Shown here piece by piece: positions 15,017 through 24,700 of a stretch of 34,188 bases of DNA. The first letter of the stretch is position 1. Each line of letters opens with the position of its first letter. The notes below the pieces were generated by a model, which saw nothing but the letters and a program-made list of their open reading frames with translations, searched no databases and had not been told where the DNA came from. The stretch comes from Candidatus Raymondbacteria bacterium RIFOXYA2_FULL_49_16 (GTDB taxonomy: Bacteria > Fibrobacterota > OXYB2-FULL-49-7 > XYB2-FULL-49-35). The DNA lies in NCBI GenBank assembly GCA_001789205.1, contig MFYT01000009.1, positions 119,580 through 153,767 on the forward strand, written 5' to 3'. Position numbers and translations under genes: made by a program.

Positions 15017-16744
15017 ATGGCAAAAGCAGCAATAACCGCAAAGACGAACAAAGGGTTTGCACGCGCGCCCGTACCCGCGCTCAAGGCGCGCAATATCCGC
15101 ATAGGCTCGCAAGGCCAGCTCAAACGGTCGTGGCCTGTTGCGCCAGGCGCTTTTTTTCGCATATACCAGGACGAACCCCTAACCCTCGAGTGCTCGTTCA
15201 CAAAAAAAATGCGCGCGCCCCGCGTAACACTCCGCACTGACCTGCTTGCCGCAAAAGGAAAATGGGGTGATATTCCTTTTTCAGAAACAGGACCGGGCGC
15301 CTGTTCCCTGTCCGCGCTGCCGCGAAAAAACGGCATCTTCAGGTTCAAGCTCAAGTATTCGCCTGACAATGGCGCAACCTGGTTTTTAGACCGCACACCC
15401 TTCACCAAAGTCATTGTGGATCCGGTTGCGGCGCGCGACATCAGGCAGTACACCCTGGTTCCCACGGCATCGGGCCGCATTGGAGAATGGAAGGCCCAAC
15501 TCTCCCGCATCCGCGACATGGGCTTCAACGTGGTGCACCTGCTTCCCGTGACCAGGATGGATGTTTCCGAAAGTCCCTATGCGGCCGCGGATCTCTTTTC
15601 CATTGACCCTTCGTATCTCAATCCAAATGACAAACGGAGCGGTCTTGACCAGTTCGAGGACTTCGTGGTTGATGCGGAAAAAAAGGGCATTGGCCTTTGC
15701 CTCGACCTGGTGCTCAACCATATCGGCCTCTCGAGTGTCATGGCCCAGCGAACGCCCGAATGGATTGTGCCTGATAAAAACGAGGCCAATGGCCTTTTAC
15801 GCGCGGGGTGCTGGCACATGAACAGCTGGATAAAGTGGCACGACCTGGTGCGCATCAACTACGACCATCCCGAGCCCGCGGTAAAAAAAGACCTTTGGGC
15901 GTACATGTCCGCCTATGCGCGCTTCTGGACGACCTACGCGTCCTATTCGCATGGCATGGTGCGGCTCGATAACCTCCATGCCAGCCACCAGGAGTTTATT
16001 GCTGCGCTGCTCGAGGGGCTCCATGGTTCTTTTCCCGGGCTTGTAGTGCAGGCTGAGTACTTCTCAGACTCAAACACGCTGATAAAAACAGCCTCTGAAT
16101 CAGCCATAGCCCTGTTTCTGGCCAATCCGTGGGAACACCCCTTTGCCAAGGACCTGAGAAAATACTTCGCCTACCTCCATGACATCAGCTCCCAAATCAG
16201 GTTTCTCACGCCCATTGCAACGCACGACACCGGATCAATCGCGCAGCTGTATGGAAAGCCCGAGGCGATAGTACCGCGCTATTTTGCCACAGCGCTCATG
16301 TCAACGGGCCAGACCGGCCTGGTGCAAGGCAACGAGCACGGGCTTCCGCGTAAAATCGAATTCATCGGCAGATACAACAAGCCCGCGATCGAACAGCCCG
16401 GCCGCTTCAGCCCTGTTATCGGAAAAATCAATACCCTGCACGCGTCGTACGCGCTCTTTCACCAGACCGGAAATCTTGAGTTTGTTGACAATTGCCACGG
16501 CGCAATCATTGCCGCGTTACGCAGGGACTTGCGGCCAGGGAAAGACTGTTTTCTGCTCTGCGCAAACCTCGATACAGCCAACGCCTATTCACTTGCCATT
16601 GAGACCGCGTCCTGGAAACGGGCTGGTAAGGGACCTGTGCTGCACGAGATGATGGACGGAGGCAGGTTCGAAGCCTTTGGCCATGAATTCAGGATTGACC
16701 TTCAGCCCTGCGGGGTCAAGGCCTTTTGGTTCGAGTACGTGTAG
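15017..16744 (+). CDS. Cytoplasmic GH13 (alpha-amylase superfamily) enzyme
   Basis: A 575-residue protein without a signal peptide. An N-terminal beta-sandwich of about 130 residues is followed by the GH13 barrel with all four conserved regions: CLDLVLNH near residue 228, GMVRLDN near 314 (nucleophile Asp), VVQAEYF near 343 (acid/base Glu) and ATHDTGS near 402. In the last, the usual NHD reads THD. The barrel approach 'GFNVVHLLPVTRMDVSESPYAAADLFSIDPSYL' resembles the glucanotransferase part of glycogen-debranching enzymes, so intracellular alpha-glucan (glycogen) metabolism is likely. Exact specificity is not assignable. The start has a good ribosome site, GAGGTCTC, the same wording as in front of the gene at 1564. 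It is transcribed divergently from the U32 gene across only about 70 bp. Confidence 0.82.
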   Translation: MAKAAITAKTNKGFARAPVPALKARNIRIGSQGQLKRSWPVAPGAFFRIYQDEPLTLECSFTKKMRAPRVTLRTDLLAAKGKWGDIPFSETGPGACSLSALPRKNGIFRFKLKYSPDNGATWFLDRTPFTKVIVDPVAARDIRQYTLVPTASGRIGEWKAQLSRIRDMGFNVVHLLPVTRMDVSESPYAAADLFSIDPSYLNPNDKRSGLDQFEDFVVDAEKKGIGLCLDLVLNHIGLSSVMAQRTPEWIVPDKNEANGLLRAGCWHMNSWIKWHDLVRINYDHPEPAVKKDLWAYMSAYARFWTTYASYSHGMVRLDNLHASHQEFIAALLEGLHGSFPGLVVQAEYFSDSNTLIKTASESAIALFLANPWEHPFAKDLRKYFAYLHDISSQIRFLTPIATHDTGSIAQLYGKPEAIVPRYFATALMSTGQTGLVQGNEHGLPRKIEFIGRYNKPAIEQPGRFSPVIGKINTLHASYALFHQTGNLEFVDNCHGAIIAALRRDLRPGKDCFLLCANLDTANAYSLAIETASWKRAGKGPVLHEMMDGGRFEAFGHEFRIDLQPCGVKAFWFEYV

Positions 16745-16826
16745 AGCCATGGGGATGTAAGGGCGTCATTCATCTAATAAAGGCACCTGTTGTAGAACAA
16801 CGCCCTGACAACCAGTCTCCAGCCTC

Positions 16827-16861
16827 GCTCCTCAGGCCTCGTTCCTCAGGCCTCGTTCCTC
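16827..16861. repeat. Pyrimidine-rich 14-bp tandem repeat
   Basis: Two and a half copies of G(T/C)TCCTCAGGCCTC lie in the 163-bp gap between the GH13 and GT9 genes. They are followed by a C/T-rich tract to about 16880. The gap shows no convincing terminator or promoter. Similar pyrimidine-rich tracts occur at 13710-13740 and 1408-1440. Confidence 0.75.
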
Positions 16862-16907
16862 TCTCCCTTCTTTTCCCCCCTCACTGTAATAAGCTATTTT
16901 TTCACCC

Positions 16908-18023
16908 ATGTTCTTCAACCGGAACCCTATTGCCTGGGGCATACGATACTTCTGGCTCAACTGGCTCGGCGCAAGCGGAAGGCTGCGCATGCTCTCTGTG
17001 CTGTCAAACGCATCCGCCCTGCGCAGGGAGACCGCGTTCAACGACCATATCAAAGGCTTCAGGTCTGTCCTGCTCATTTTACCGCAAAAGCCCCACGAAC
17101 TGGTTCTTGCCCAGAAGAGCATCATCGCCCTCAAGGAACACCAGCCGGACATGCGCATCGACGTGGTGGCCGAAACACGCAGCAAAGACCTTATTACCAG
17201 CAATCCCTATATCGACGGCGGCTTCTTCTATACGGCCGGGACCTTTCTCTACAACCATCCCCTGTTCAAAGAACTCACCGGGTCCATCCAGGCAAAAGCA
17301 TACGACGCCTGCATTGTGCTCAACCGCGACGAGCATCCCCTCAACTATTATCTTGCGGCAGCGTCTAAAGCCCCTTTGCGCATGGGATTCAACAACCCCA
17401 GAGCTTTTCCATTTATCAACCTTGCGGTGCAACCCAAAGCGTGCCTGATATACGAAGGAGACTTGTACGAGTCCCTGCTCCGTACCATTGGCGTACGGTT
17501 TCCCCGTTCGCGCGTGCGGTGGAACATACCCAAGAGCACGGAAAAAGACATGGAGGGTATTCTGGTTGAAATGGGATACCGGACAGGTGGCCTGCTCATC
17601 GGTATCGACCTTTCTCCCTCTGTAACCCAAAAGTCTATGCCCGACTCCCTTGCCGAGGACCTTGTCCGGAGCCTCTCGTCCATTGCGGGCGCGGAAGTGG
17701 TCGTCATGAGGACAAAAATAAAAAAAGACGCACCCGGCGCCTCTTTTGCGGGAAAACGGATCGTGCTGCTCGAAGAGGAACGGATTGCCCATGCCGCGGC
17801 GCTCATCTATTCGTGTTCCCTGGTGGTGTCGCTCAACACAATGACCTACCAGCTCGCGGTGCTGCTCAACCGGCCGGTTATAGGCCTGTTTGAAAACGGT
17901 GAAAAGGAACAGTGGGCCTGCTTGCAGAAGGGCCGCTTCGAGTACATTGCGGGGAATAAACTGAAAGACACCACCGGCGCCGAGGTCCTGGAACGGGCAA
18001 AGGCGCTTATAACCCCCGGTTAG
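16908..18023 (+). CDS. Glycosyltransferase family 9 protein (heptosyltransferase-like)
   Basis: A 371-residue protein of GT-B type. The N-terminal domain has the spaced strands VLLILPQKPHELVLAQKSIIAL, MRIDVVAETRS and YDACIVLNRDEHP. The C-terminal domain has LLIGIDLSPSVTQKSMP and then ERIAHAAALIYSCSLVVSLNTMTYQLAVLLNRPVIGLFE, which is the GT9 donor-binding block (usually DTGxxHLAAALGxPVVALFG; here SLNTMTYQ replaces DTGxxH). GT9 enzymes add heptose or related sugars to the lipopolysaccharide core on the inner face of the inner membrane. The acceptor here is unknown. There is no clear ribosome site before the ATG, and an overlapping frame at 16726-17448 is a shadow. Confidence 0.82.
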   Translation: MFFNRNPIAWGIRYFWLNWLGASGRLRMLSVLSNASALRRETAFNDHIKGFRSVLLILPQKPHELVLAQKSIIALKEHQPDMRIDVVAETRSKDLITSNPYIDGGFFYTAGTFLYNHPLFKELTGSIQAKAYDACIVLNRDEHPLNYYLAAASKAPLRMGFNNPRAFPFINLAVQPKACLIYEGDLYESLLRTIGVRFPRSRVRWNIPKSTEKDMEGILVEMGYRTGGLLIGIDLSPSVTQKSMPDSLAEDLVRSLSSIAGAEVVVMRTKIKKDAPGASFAGKRIVLLEEERIAHAAALIYSCSLVVSLNTMTYQLAVLLNRPVIGLFENGEKEQWACLQKGRFEYIAGNKLKDTTGAEVLERAKALITPG

Positions 18024-18031
18024 GAGAGTTT

Positions 18032-20671
18032 ATACTTAGAAATAAAAATGCGATCTTAATAGGTACGCTGTTAGGCATTGCAAGCGTAATTTCAAGCGCT
18101 CCGGCATCAGGTTTTGAAGGAAAATTGCATGCAGCGGCCATGACGACTATTACCAAAGACCATGGATTTAATTTGAATGCCATACCTGATAATGCTGAAT
18201 CGCCATCTCCTGCCTTGGGAAAAACTTTTGCTGCGATGGGAACCGTTTCTGACTCCTGCTACTTTTACGATAGTGGAGATTATCATATTTCTGACGGTGG
18301 GTTTAGCGCTCGGTATTTTAATGAAAATGGATGTGCGCCTGCAGGCGCCGTTGTTACCAAGGTTGAATATCGCCTGAGAGTAGCCCCTTCTGGCGCTGCT
18401 TCTGACTTTTATTGCGGGGATTATAAAATCTACCTGTCTTCGTCCAGTTCAACAAGCGTTTTGGCGGATCACCTCGTATATGACCGCCAGGGTGCGCGTA
18501 CTGATAGCGGGTCCGACGACGACGCAGAGGATGATTCTGATATTTACCTGAATTGGAGATCGACTGATTATTTTAACGGTGAAAGCGCTAATCAATATTG
18601 GGGTTTTCGGGTCGAGGACGTATTTACTGGCGACACTGGTATGATTGACTACTTCAGCTTCCGGATATATTATACCATTCAATCCTTAAATGTTATTCCT
18701 GAAGTATCTTACATCCAGGTCAACAATACAGCTGTCGGCCCTGGCGGATCGATCACTGTTATGTTAAATAACCTTCAGGAATCTTTTGAAGTCAGGCTTC
18801 GATGCTCCAACACCGGCACCGAAATGAGCCCGGCTTCCTTTAATAACATTACTATGTCATTCCCCCAACTAAGCAATAGCCAGGATCACTCGCATATATC
18901 CATATCCTCAGGTTCAAGCGGCGATTTAACCATTAATAGTTTCTACGGCTGTTGTGAAATCAACGAAGGATGGCCTATTGGAGGAGGAGACCAATACGCT
19001 GACTATTGCATGATTGAAGCCGCGGATAACTCCGGTTGGGCCTCAGGCGAGAGCAATACCCTCATTGCTGATATTACTCCCAAACAGTGGGGGTCTTTTA
19101 AGATAAATTTCAGGATGGCTCTTGCCGATTCAAGTTGGGCTCGTTGTGTCTATGACCCTGTTCAAGGCTATCCGGCTAGTTCAAATTCTGACTGCCTGAA
19201 TTATGAATGTTACTCCATTATAATAAACGTTATTGAAAACCCCAACCCCCCTATGCCGGCAAAAGTTGAAATTAGGGAGGTGACTGTAAATTATTTCATG
19301 CCCTATAGTGTATGGCTGGGCCAATTGCCAGCATATATTAATATGGGGGATAATCTTGAGATAAAGGGACGCGTTCTTGACCAATTCGGGAACCCTTTTC
19401 CAAATACTATGTTCGGCGTGCATGATGCTTTTCAACAAGTTTGTGCCGCCAAGACCACTGATGCTTCTGGTAATTTCATCTACAATACCAGCGTCCCCTC
19501 CGGCGATATACACTGCTCTAGAAATATGTTATTCTTCGTTGCATATGGCCATGATTGCACATACCTGAATTTTGCGATAAATATCCCGAGTTCGATGAAT
19601 CTTATGACCAACGCCTATGCGCAATCGACCATTCCAAGGCTGAACGCCAATCTAGGGTTTCAAGTATCGGATATGACGTTTTTTGATCCCAGCGGGAACC
19701 CTATCTGGGTTAGCAACGATTATGTAACTTCACTATTTCACATACAATCTGCGAGTGATGTTAATGAGGATAATTACTTTTATATATTGCAGCAATACCA
19801 ACGCAGTCAAACCGACCCTTTCTACGGCAAACCCGAAATACTGGATAGAGCAAAGGAAATAGATTACCAGCTTCATAAAACCTTTTTCGATGACGTTATT
19901 GATAATACTATATCTCAAATAGGACCTGGCGGGTTTATAACTTATATTGGCGCAGGTGGTTTTTGCGCTTCGACCTTATTCGGCAATCCAACGGGACCTG
20001 CTGGTTGTGTCATTGTCATGGAAATGGCTGCTCAGGATGTCTTGAAAGGACTCGGTATAACCTTGCTGAAAGACGCTGGGGCGTCACAACAAACCATTGA
20101 TATGTTTAGCAATAGCATGACTCTGACCTTTGCGTTGGCTGGAAATCCAATAACCATTCCAGGTACAATCACTGATGTTGTGTACTTCGATTACCAAAAC
20201 TCAAAAAATTTGGACGTACTAGACGCTGGGTATGCTGGTTACCGCAACAACACCCGGCCTTTTGACGTGATTTCATACACCAGCGATGGAAATAACTATT
20301 CATTTGATTTTACTTATAACAACGAACGTTATTCAGCAAAAGCCAGGACCAGCGGAACAACACAAAATTTCAACACTGGAAATAAATTACCTGAAACTGT
20401 ATCTGTCGGACCCGCCTTTCCCAATCCCTTTAATCCAGACGTAATAATACCGTATTCACTGCCTCAGAAATCCCTTGTTACCATCAAGGTATGCAGCGCT
20501 ACTGGCCAAGTGGTTTCGGAACTGGTGAATGGCGAAAAAAACACCGGGTATCATTCTATTGCCTGGGATGGTAAAATGATTGGTAGACAAGAACTACCTT
20601 CCGGTCTTTATATCCTTCAGTTGAAGGCGTGTAATAAAGTGAAGATGATGAAATTGATTTATCAAAAATAA
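18032..20671 (+). CDS. Large secreted sorting-domain protein, apparent ATA start
   Basis: The first canonical start in this frame is TTG at 18125, but that would remove the export signal. The frame is open upstream and encodes LRNKNAILIGTLLGIASVIS followed by SAPASG, a textbook signal peptide. It has AGGAG (18022-18026) five bases before an ATA codon at 18032 and no ATG/GTG/TTG in between. With the ATA start the protein has 879 residues. The N-terminal ~180 residues form a beta domain with an acidic loop (SGSDDDAEDDSD). Then come two or three Ig-like segments, one Cys-containing with a VxDQFGNPFPNT pattern as in Big/carboxypeptidase-regulatory-like domains, and a helical stretch. The sorting domain runs FPNPFNPDVIIPYSL...IAWDGK...LPSGLYILQLKA. 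By eye the base composition is AT-richer than that of its neighbours. Function unknown. Confidence 0.75.
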   Translation: MLRNKNAILIGTLLGIASVISSAPASGFEGKLHAAAMTTITKDHGFNLNAIPDNAESPSPALGKTFAAMGTVSDSCYFYDSGDYHISDGGFSARYFNENGCAPAGAVVTKVEYRLRVAPSGAASDFYCGDYKIYLSSSSSTSVLADHLVYDRQGARTDSGSDDDAEDDSDIYLNWRSTDYFNGESANQYWGFRVEDVFTGDTGMIDYFSFRIYYTIQSLNVIPEVSYIQVNNTAVGPGGSITVMLNNLQESFEVRLRCSNTGTEMSPASFNNITMSFPQLSNSQDHSHISISSGSSGDLTINSFYGCCEINEGWPIGGGDQYADYCMIEAADNSGWASGESNTLIADITPKQWGSFKINFRMALADSSWARCVYDPVQGYPASSNSDCLNYECYSIIINVIENPNPPMPAKVEIREVTVNYFMPYSVWLGQLPAYINMGDNLEIKGRVLDQFGNPFPNTMFGVHDAFQQVCAAKTTDASGNFIYNTSVPSGDIHCSRNMLFFVAYGHDCTYLNFAINIPSSMNLMTNAYAQSTIPRLNANLGFQVSDMTFFDPSGNPIWVSNDYVTSLFHIQSASDVNEDNYFYILQQYQRSQTDPFYGKPEILDRAKEIDYQLHKTFFDDVIDNTISQIGPGGFITYIGAGGFCASTLFGNPTGPAGCVIVMEMAAQDVLKGLGITLLKDAGASQQTIDMFSNSMTLTFALAGNPITIPGTITDVVYFDYQNSKNLDVLDAGYAGYRNNTRPFDVISYTSDGNNYSFDFTYNNERYSAKARTSGTTQNFNTGNKLPETVSVGPAFPNPFNPDVIIPYSLPQKSLVTIKVCSATGQVVSELVNGEKNTGYHSIAWDGKMIGRQELPSGLYILQLKACNKVKMMKLIYQK

Positions 20672-20829
20672 GACCGGTAAAGATCATATCGCTAAAATTA
20701 AAACAAATCGGTTGGAGGGGGCTGTTTTTAAAAACCGCACTTCAGAAAAGTTATGCCTTTTCTGCATATGGCTTCTGAAAAGTCTTGACACAAAACATCT
20801 TTTTCAGGGCTTCCTCTTGGAAAAAGACG
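20672..20829. other. Convergent intergenic spacer with small inverted repeats
   Basis: It contains GTTTTTAAAAAC (20724-20735), a perfect 12-bp palindrome, and CAGAAAAG-ttatgc-CTTTTCTG (20743-20764), an 8-bp stem. A CTTCTGAAAAG copy follows at 20772-20782. No T-run follows the stem, so a standard terminator is not clear, although the place between convergent genes would suit one. Confidence 0.5.
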
Positions 20830-21207
20830 CTATGGTCCCCGGTTCGGAATAAACGCGTTCTCGTAGTGGTTCACGGCCACTGCGTTACCAGGCCCCATGT
20901 TCACGGCCACCACGTCAAACCTGCACGCAGCATTAGTTATCGCCTTTTTAGCGCAATAGATTTCAGCCATGCGGTAGAGTTGGTGCTGTTTTTTTCCATT
21001 GACCCATCCGGCAGGGTCTCCGGCTGAGATGCCATAGGCGCTTTTCACTTCAACAAACACCACGGTTCCCTCGGGATCGCGGGCGATAATGTCGATTTCG
21101 CCCTGCCGAAGCCTGAAGTTCCGTTCGCTGATGATATATCCTTTGGTCGCAAGAAAGGTTGCGGCCTTTTCTTCGCCTTCTGCTCCGGCTGTTCGTGTGT
21201 TTTTCAT
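20830..21207 (-). CDS. yraN: YraN family (UPF0102) nuclease-like protein
   Basis: Starting at 21207 (AGGGAAC ahead of ATG) gives 125 residues, the usual YraN size. It begins MKNTRTAGAEGEEKAATFL and continues with GYIISERNFRLRQGEIDIIARDPEGTVVFVEVKS, which contains the GEIDxI...VFVEVK catalytic core of the endonuclease-like fold. The conserved basic segment WVNGKKQHQLYRMAEIY and CRFDVVAVN follow. The open frame runs on to 21279, but the extra 24 residues are three PGT(K/E) repeats encoded by REP-like palindromes and are unlikely to be translated. The cellular role of YraN is not settled; related folds cut branched DNA. Confidence 0.88.
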   Translation of the reverse strand: MKNTRTAGAEGEEKAATFLATKGYIISERNFRLRQGEIDIIARDPEGTVVFVEVKSAYGISAGDPAGWVNGKKQHQLYRMAEIYCAKKAITNAACRFDVVAVNMGPGNAVAVNHYENAFIPNRGP

Positions 21208-21222
21208 GTTCCCTGCGCTTTC

Positions 21223-21271
21223 GGTGCCTGGCACCATTTTGGTACCAGGGATGTTTTTGGTGCCAGGTACC
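21223..21271. repeat. REP-like GGTGCC/GGTACC palindromes
   Basis: GGTGCC-T-GGCACC (21223-21235), GGTACCAGGG (21241-21250) and GGTGCC-A-GGTACC (21259-21271) are packed into 49 bp between yraN and a transposase fragment. A further CCCAGGTACCC lies on the other side of that fragment (21700-21710). This is the expected layout of a REP element associated with a RAYT transposase. Confidence 0.7.
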
Positions 21272-21275
21272 TCTT

Positions 21276-21695
21276 TCAAGCAGCCTTTAGTAATTTTAAG
21301 GCTCGTATCTTTTTCCTTTCAGTCTGCGTCAGAATAGCAAATGTTTCCATGGTCACCGGATTACCTAATGCAAACGCGACACGTGAAAGGTCTTGGGCAT
21401 TATGAATCCCGAGATGCCTGTATAGTTCTTCTTTTGCAAGCCATTTATATTCCATTGATTGCCCGGACAAATATCTATAGCTCGTTATGGTTTCGTCTCT
21501 CTCCTCGTCTATCCTGTTGATAAACCCCCCGGCCACTGGATTATTATGTATATATCGTACCACGTTTTGAAAATAATCCGGGTCTTCAATGATTTGACTC
21601 TGAAATCTATTCCTGAATAATGGCCCGACCCTTTTATATTTTGCATTGAAAAACAGCACAAAATGATACCCGAGAAACCACATCCTCCTAAAAAC
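21276..21695 (-). pseudogene. Truncated REP-associated (Y1/RAYT-type) transposase
   Basis: The frame encodes the C-terminal ~135 residues of a Y1 (HUH-superfamily) transposase of the REP-associated group: FNAKYKRVGPLFRNRFQSQII, then YFQNVVRYIHNNPVAGGFI, the conserved RYIxxNPxxAG block, and a helical C-terminal tail. The N-terminal ~100 residues with the HUH metal-binding motif and MPNHxHLL are missing. The segment upstream is replaced by a GGTACC palindrome and a solo IS end. It cannot be catalytically active alone. The palindromes on both sides mark it as the remains of a RAYT unit. Confidence 0.75.
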
Positions 21696-21712
21696 CCGTC
21701 CCAGGTACCCAA

Positions 21713-21746
21713 AAAAAATGGGGGACTATTGCCGAACTTGGGCTAA
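21713..21746 (-). repeat. Solo IS end (terminal inverted repeat of the IS1634-like family)
   Basis: On the minus strand this reads TTAGCCCAAGTTCGGCAA, then TAGTCCCCCATTTTT. It matches the left end of the deletion derivative at 28293 in 17 of 18 bases and continues to match for about 15 more. No second end lies close by, so the rest of the element has been lost. The TAG inside this end is the stop codon of the histidine kinase. Confidence 0.75.
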
Positions 21747-24700
21747 AAGTAAAAATAGAAGGTCGCGCCCTTTTCCTTCCCACTTTCTGCCCAGACCAAA
21801 CCCCCCATCCTGTCCACGATCCTTTTCACCGTGGCAAGGCCAATGCCCGATCCCTTGAATTCCTTTTGCGAGTGCAGCCGGTGGTATGCCTTGAACAGCG
21901 AGTCTGATTCTTTGGGATCAAATCCCACGCCATTGTCCCTGATAAAATAGCAGTGTCTGCCCTTCTGTTCCATGACGCCGATTTCGATGCGCGTCTCGGA
22001 TTTTGTGGAAGTGAATTTCCATGCATTGCGGACGAGGTTCTCCATCATGATCCTGAGCAGGCCCGGATCTCCGGTAACGGTGAGACCCGGCTGGATGTCT
22101 ATGTGGACCGTGCGGCCCTGGTCAGTGGCCCTCAGTTCGTGGAAAAAGGCCAGGGCCATTTCGCTCATATTCACTGTTTCACTCGTCAGGGCCCGCCTTG
22201 AAATATTCGACAGCGTCATCAGGTCCGAGATCACTCGTGCCATGCGGTCCACCGACTGTCTGATGTGATCCATGGCCTGCTTGCCGTCGGTCCCCAACGT
22301 CGGTCCGGCCTCCATCGAGAGGACCTCGATGTTCGTGATGATGGCGTTCAGGGGATTGCGAAGGTCGTGAGAAACGGAATAGGAAAAGGCCTCCAGTTCC
22401 TTGTTTGCCAGGGCCAGTTCGTTCATCTGTTTCTCCAGGAATTGGTTGAGTTCCTGGATTTTTTTGCGGGCCCTGGCCTGTCCGGTGATGTCGTGAACCA
22501 TTCCCACCGACCGGATGACTGTATTGGTGGAGTCGCGGAAATGTTCACACCGGTGAAAGACCGTGCGGACCTCGCCCGTGGTCCATCGAACGATCCGGTG
22601 TTCGATCTCATAGTTGTCCCCGTCCTCGCGCAGGGACCCGGTATAGACCGCGTCCACGGCAGCGCGGTCGTCCGGGAACACGATATTCAGGAATGCCTCA
22701 TACGTGGTGCCGACCTCCCCGGGCTGCAACCCGAAAATCCTGTATGCCTCATCGGACCAGATGAGGCGTTTGGTGAGGTGGTCGAGTTCCCAGCTGCCAA
22801 GGTGCCCCACCTCCTGGGCCCTGTTCAACCTGCTTTCGCTCTGCTGGAGAGCAGCCTCGCTCTGTTTGCGTTCAGTGATGTCGGTGAAAACCGTGGCGAA
22901 TCTTCTGCGTTCGGGCGAAAAGACTGAGATGGCGAAATGCTTATCCATGGGGGGAAAGTATGTCTCAAAATGCTCCGGTTCTCCCCCGTCAGCCACCCTA
23001 GCGTACACGTCCATGTACGGGGGTCTTCCCGTTCCATAAAGGTCGGACGCTTTTTTACCCACGGACGCGCCGTGCGTGAGACCGGTGATGCGCTCAAAGG
23101 CGGGATTCACGTCTAGGATGCGGTAATCGACTGCCGCGCCATTCTCATAGAGGACCTCATGGTTGACCAGGCCTTCGTTCATGGAGGCATATAACGCCCT
23201 GAGCCGCTGCTCACTCTCCCGCACCGCATCCTCGGCCTGTTTGCGCCTGGTGATGTCGTGCACCATGCCAACTGACTTGATGATCGTGCCCGCGTTGTCG
23301 CGGAAATGCCGGCACCGTTCGTGTACAAAACGGGTTTCGCCGTTTTTCCGCACCACCCGGTGCTCGGTCTCATACGAATCCCTGCCATCACGAATCGAAT
23401 TTGAGTAGGCCGCGTCCACGGCTGCTCGGTCATCGGGGTGAATCGCATCAAGAAAGGCCTCGTACGTGGCGCTGAATTCCTGGGGCTGCAACCCGAAAAT
23501 CCGATAGACCTCGTCGGACCATGTCAGACTGTTCTTCACAAGGTCGAGTTCCCAGCTTCCCAGATGGGCGATCTCCTGCACCTGTTTAAGCCCCTCTTCG
23601 CTGTGTTGGAGCGCAGCCTGGGCGTGTGTCCGTTCCTCGACCTCTTTATTTAATTCATCGCGCGAAGCGGTGATGGCCTGAAGATTATACGCCATTGTAT
23701 CGAACGCGCGCGAAAGCGCGCCTATCTCGTCCTTCAGATTGGTCCCTATCCTGTGATTCAGGTCCCCGCGGCCGATTATCTCCGCACCCCTGGAAAGCGC
23801 CTCGATCGGCCGGGAAATGGACCTGGCAAAGGCGAATATGATGAACGCCGCCAGGAAGAACACGACCGCGATGATGAATATGACCAGCCGTTTGAGGTCC
23901 GTAATGCTCGCATAGGCCTCTTTGCAGTCCATCTTCGCCACCAGCCCCCATTTCAAGGAATTGATGTGTCTCCAGGCAGCGATGACCTTTTCACCCCGGT
24001 AATCCACTGATCGGCCCGCTCCTGTCAGGCCCAGCACCGCATTCTGCACCGGGATCGCTGCTGTTCCGCCTATGATGACGCGTTTCCTGAACGACGCGGA
24101 AGGATCGTGCCGCACCGGGTTCATATAGACGATCTCTTCGCCGTCACGTTTGCCGATCAGGACCTCGCCCGTGGCGCCCAGTCCCGTGGTGTCGCGGAGC
24201 AGCCGGTGGACAGGTCCCAGGTCCAGTTCAAAGACGATCATCCCCAACAGAGTGTTGGAAAAGTCGAAGGCAGGCGCGACGACGTACATCTCGGGCCGGT
24301 TTCCACGGGCAAGGTTCAACGACTGGTCCGAAATGAGCAGTCCCTTCAGACCCTCATTGAACAGGGCGGGCTGCATGTCCGCGAACGACTTGGACAGCTC
24401 TAGCGCGATGTGGCCAGGATTGCTGACATATACTATTTTTCCGTGAGTATCCACCAGCATAATATCGGACAGTTCTAAGATTCTCTGGATGCTCCGGAGC
24501 TGCCCGTCAAGCCATTCCCGGTCAGCGACAGCGGCCGGATTTCTAGGATCCAGGCCGTATTCCAACAATTGAGGCAGGAACTTCTTTATGATATAAAAGT
24601 TTTGCGCCATCTTCATTGCGTTCTTCAATCCCTCATAATACGCCTCGATCCTCTCTGCCTTGAAACGGGCAAGGTCCTGCAGTTGGAGAAGGCGGGCGGC

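Noticed and set aside
16726-17448. 240-codon plus-strand frame overlapping the GT9 gene
   Set aside because: Ser/Pro/Thr-rich shadow of the GT9 frame; its first part reads through the tandem repeat and it matches no family.
20724-20782. Inverted repeats as a bidirectional terminator
   Set aside because: The stems are AT-rich or short and lack a following T-run; the position fits but the structure is weak, so I list it only as a spacer.
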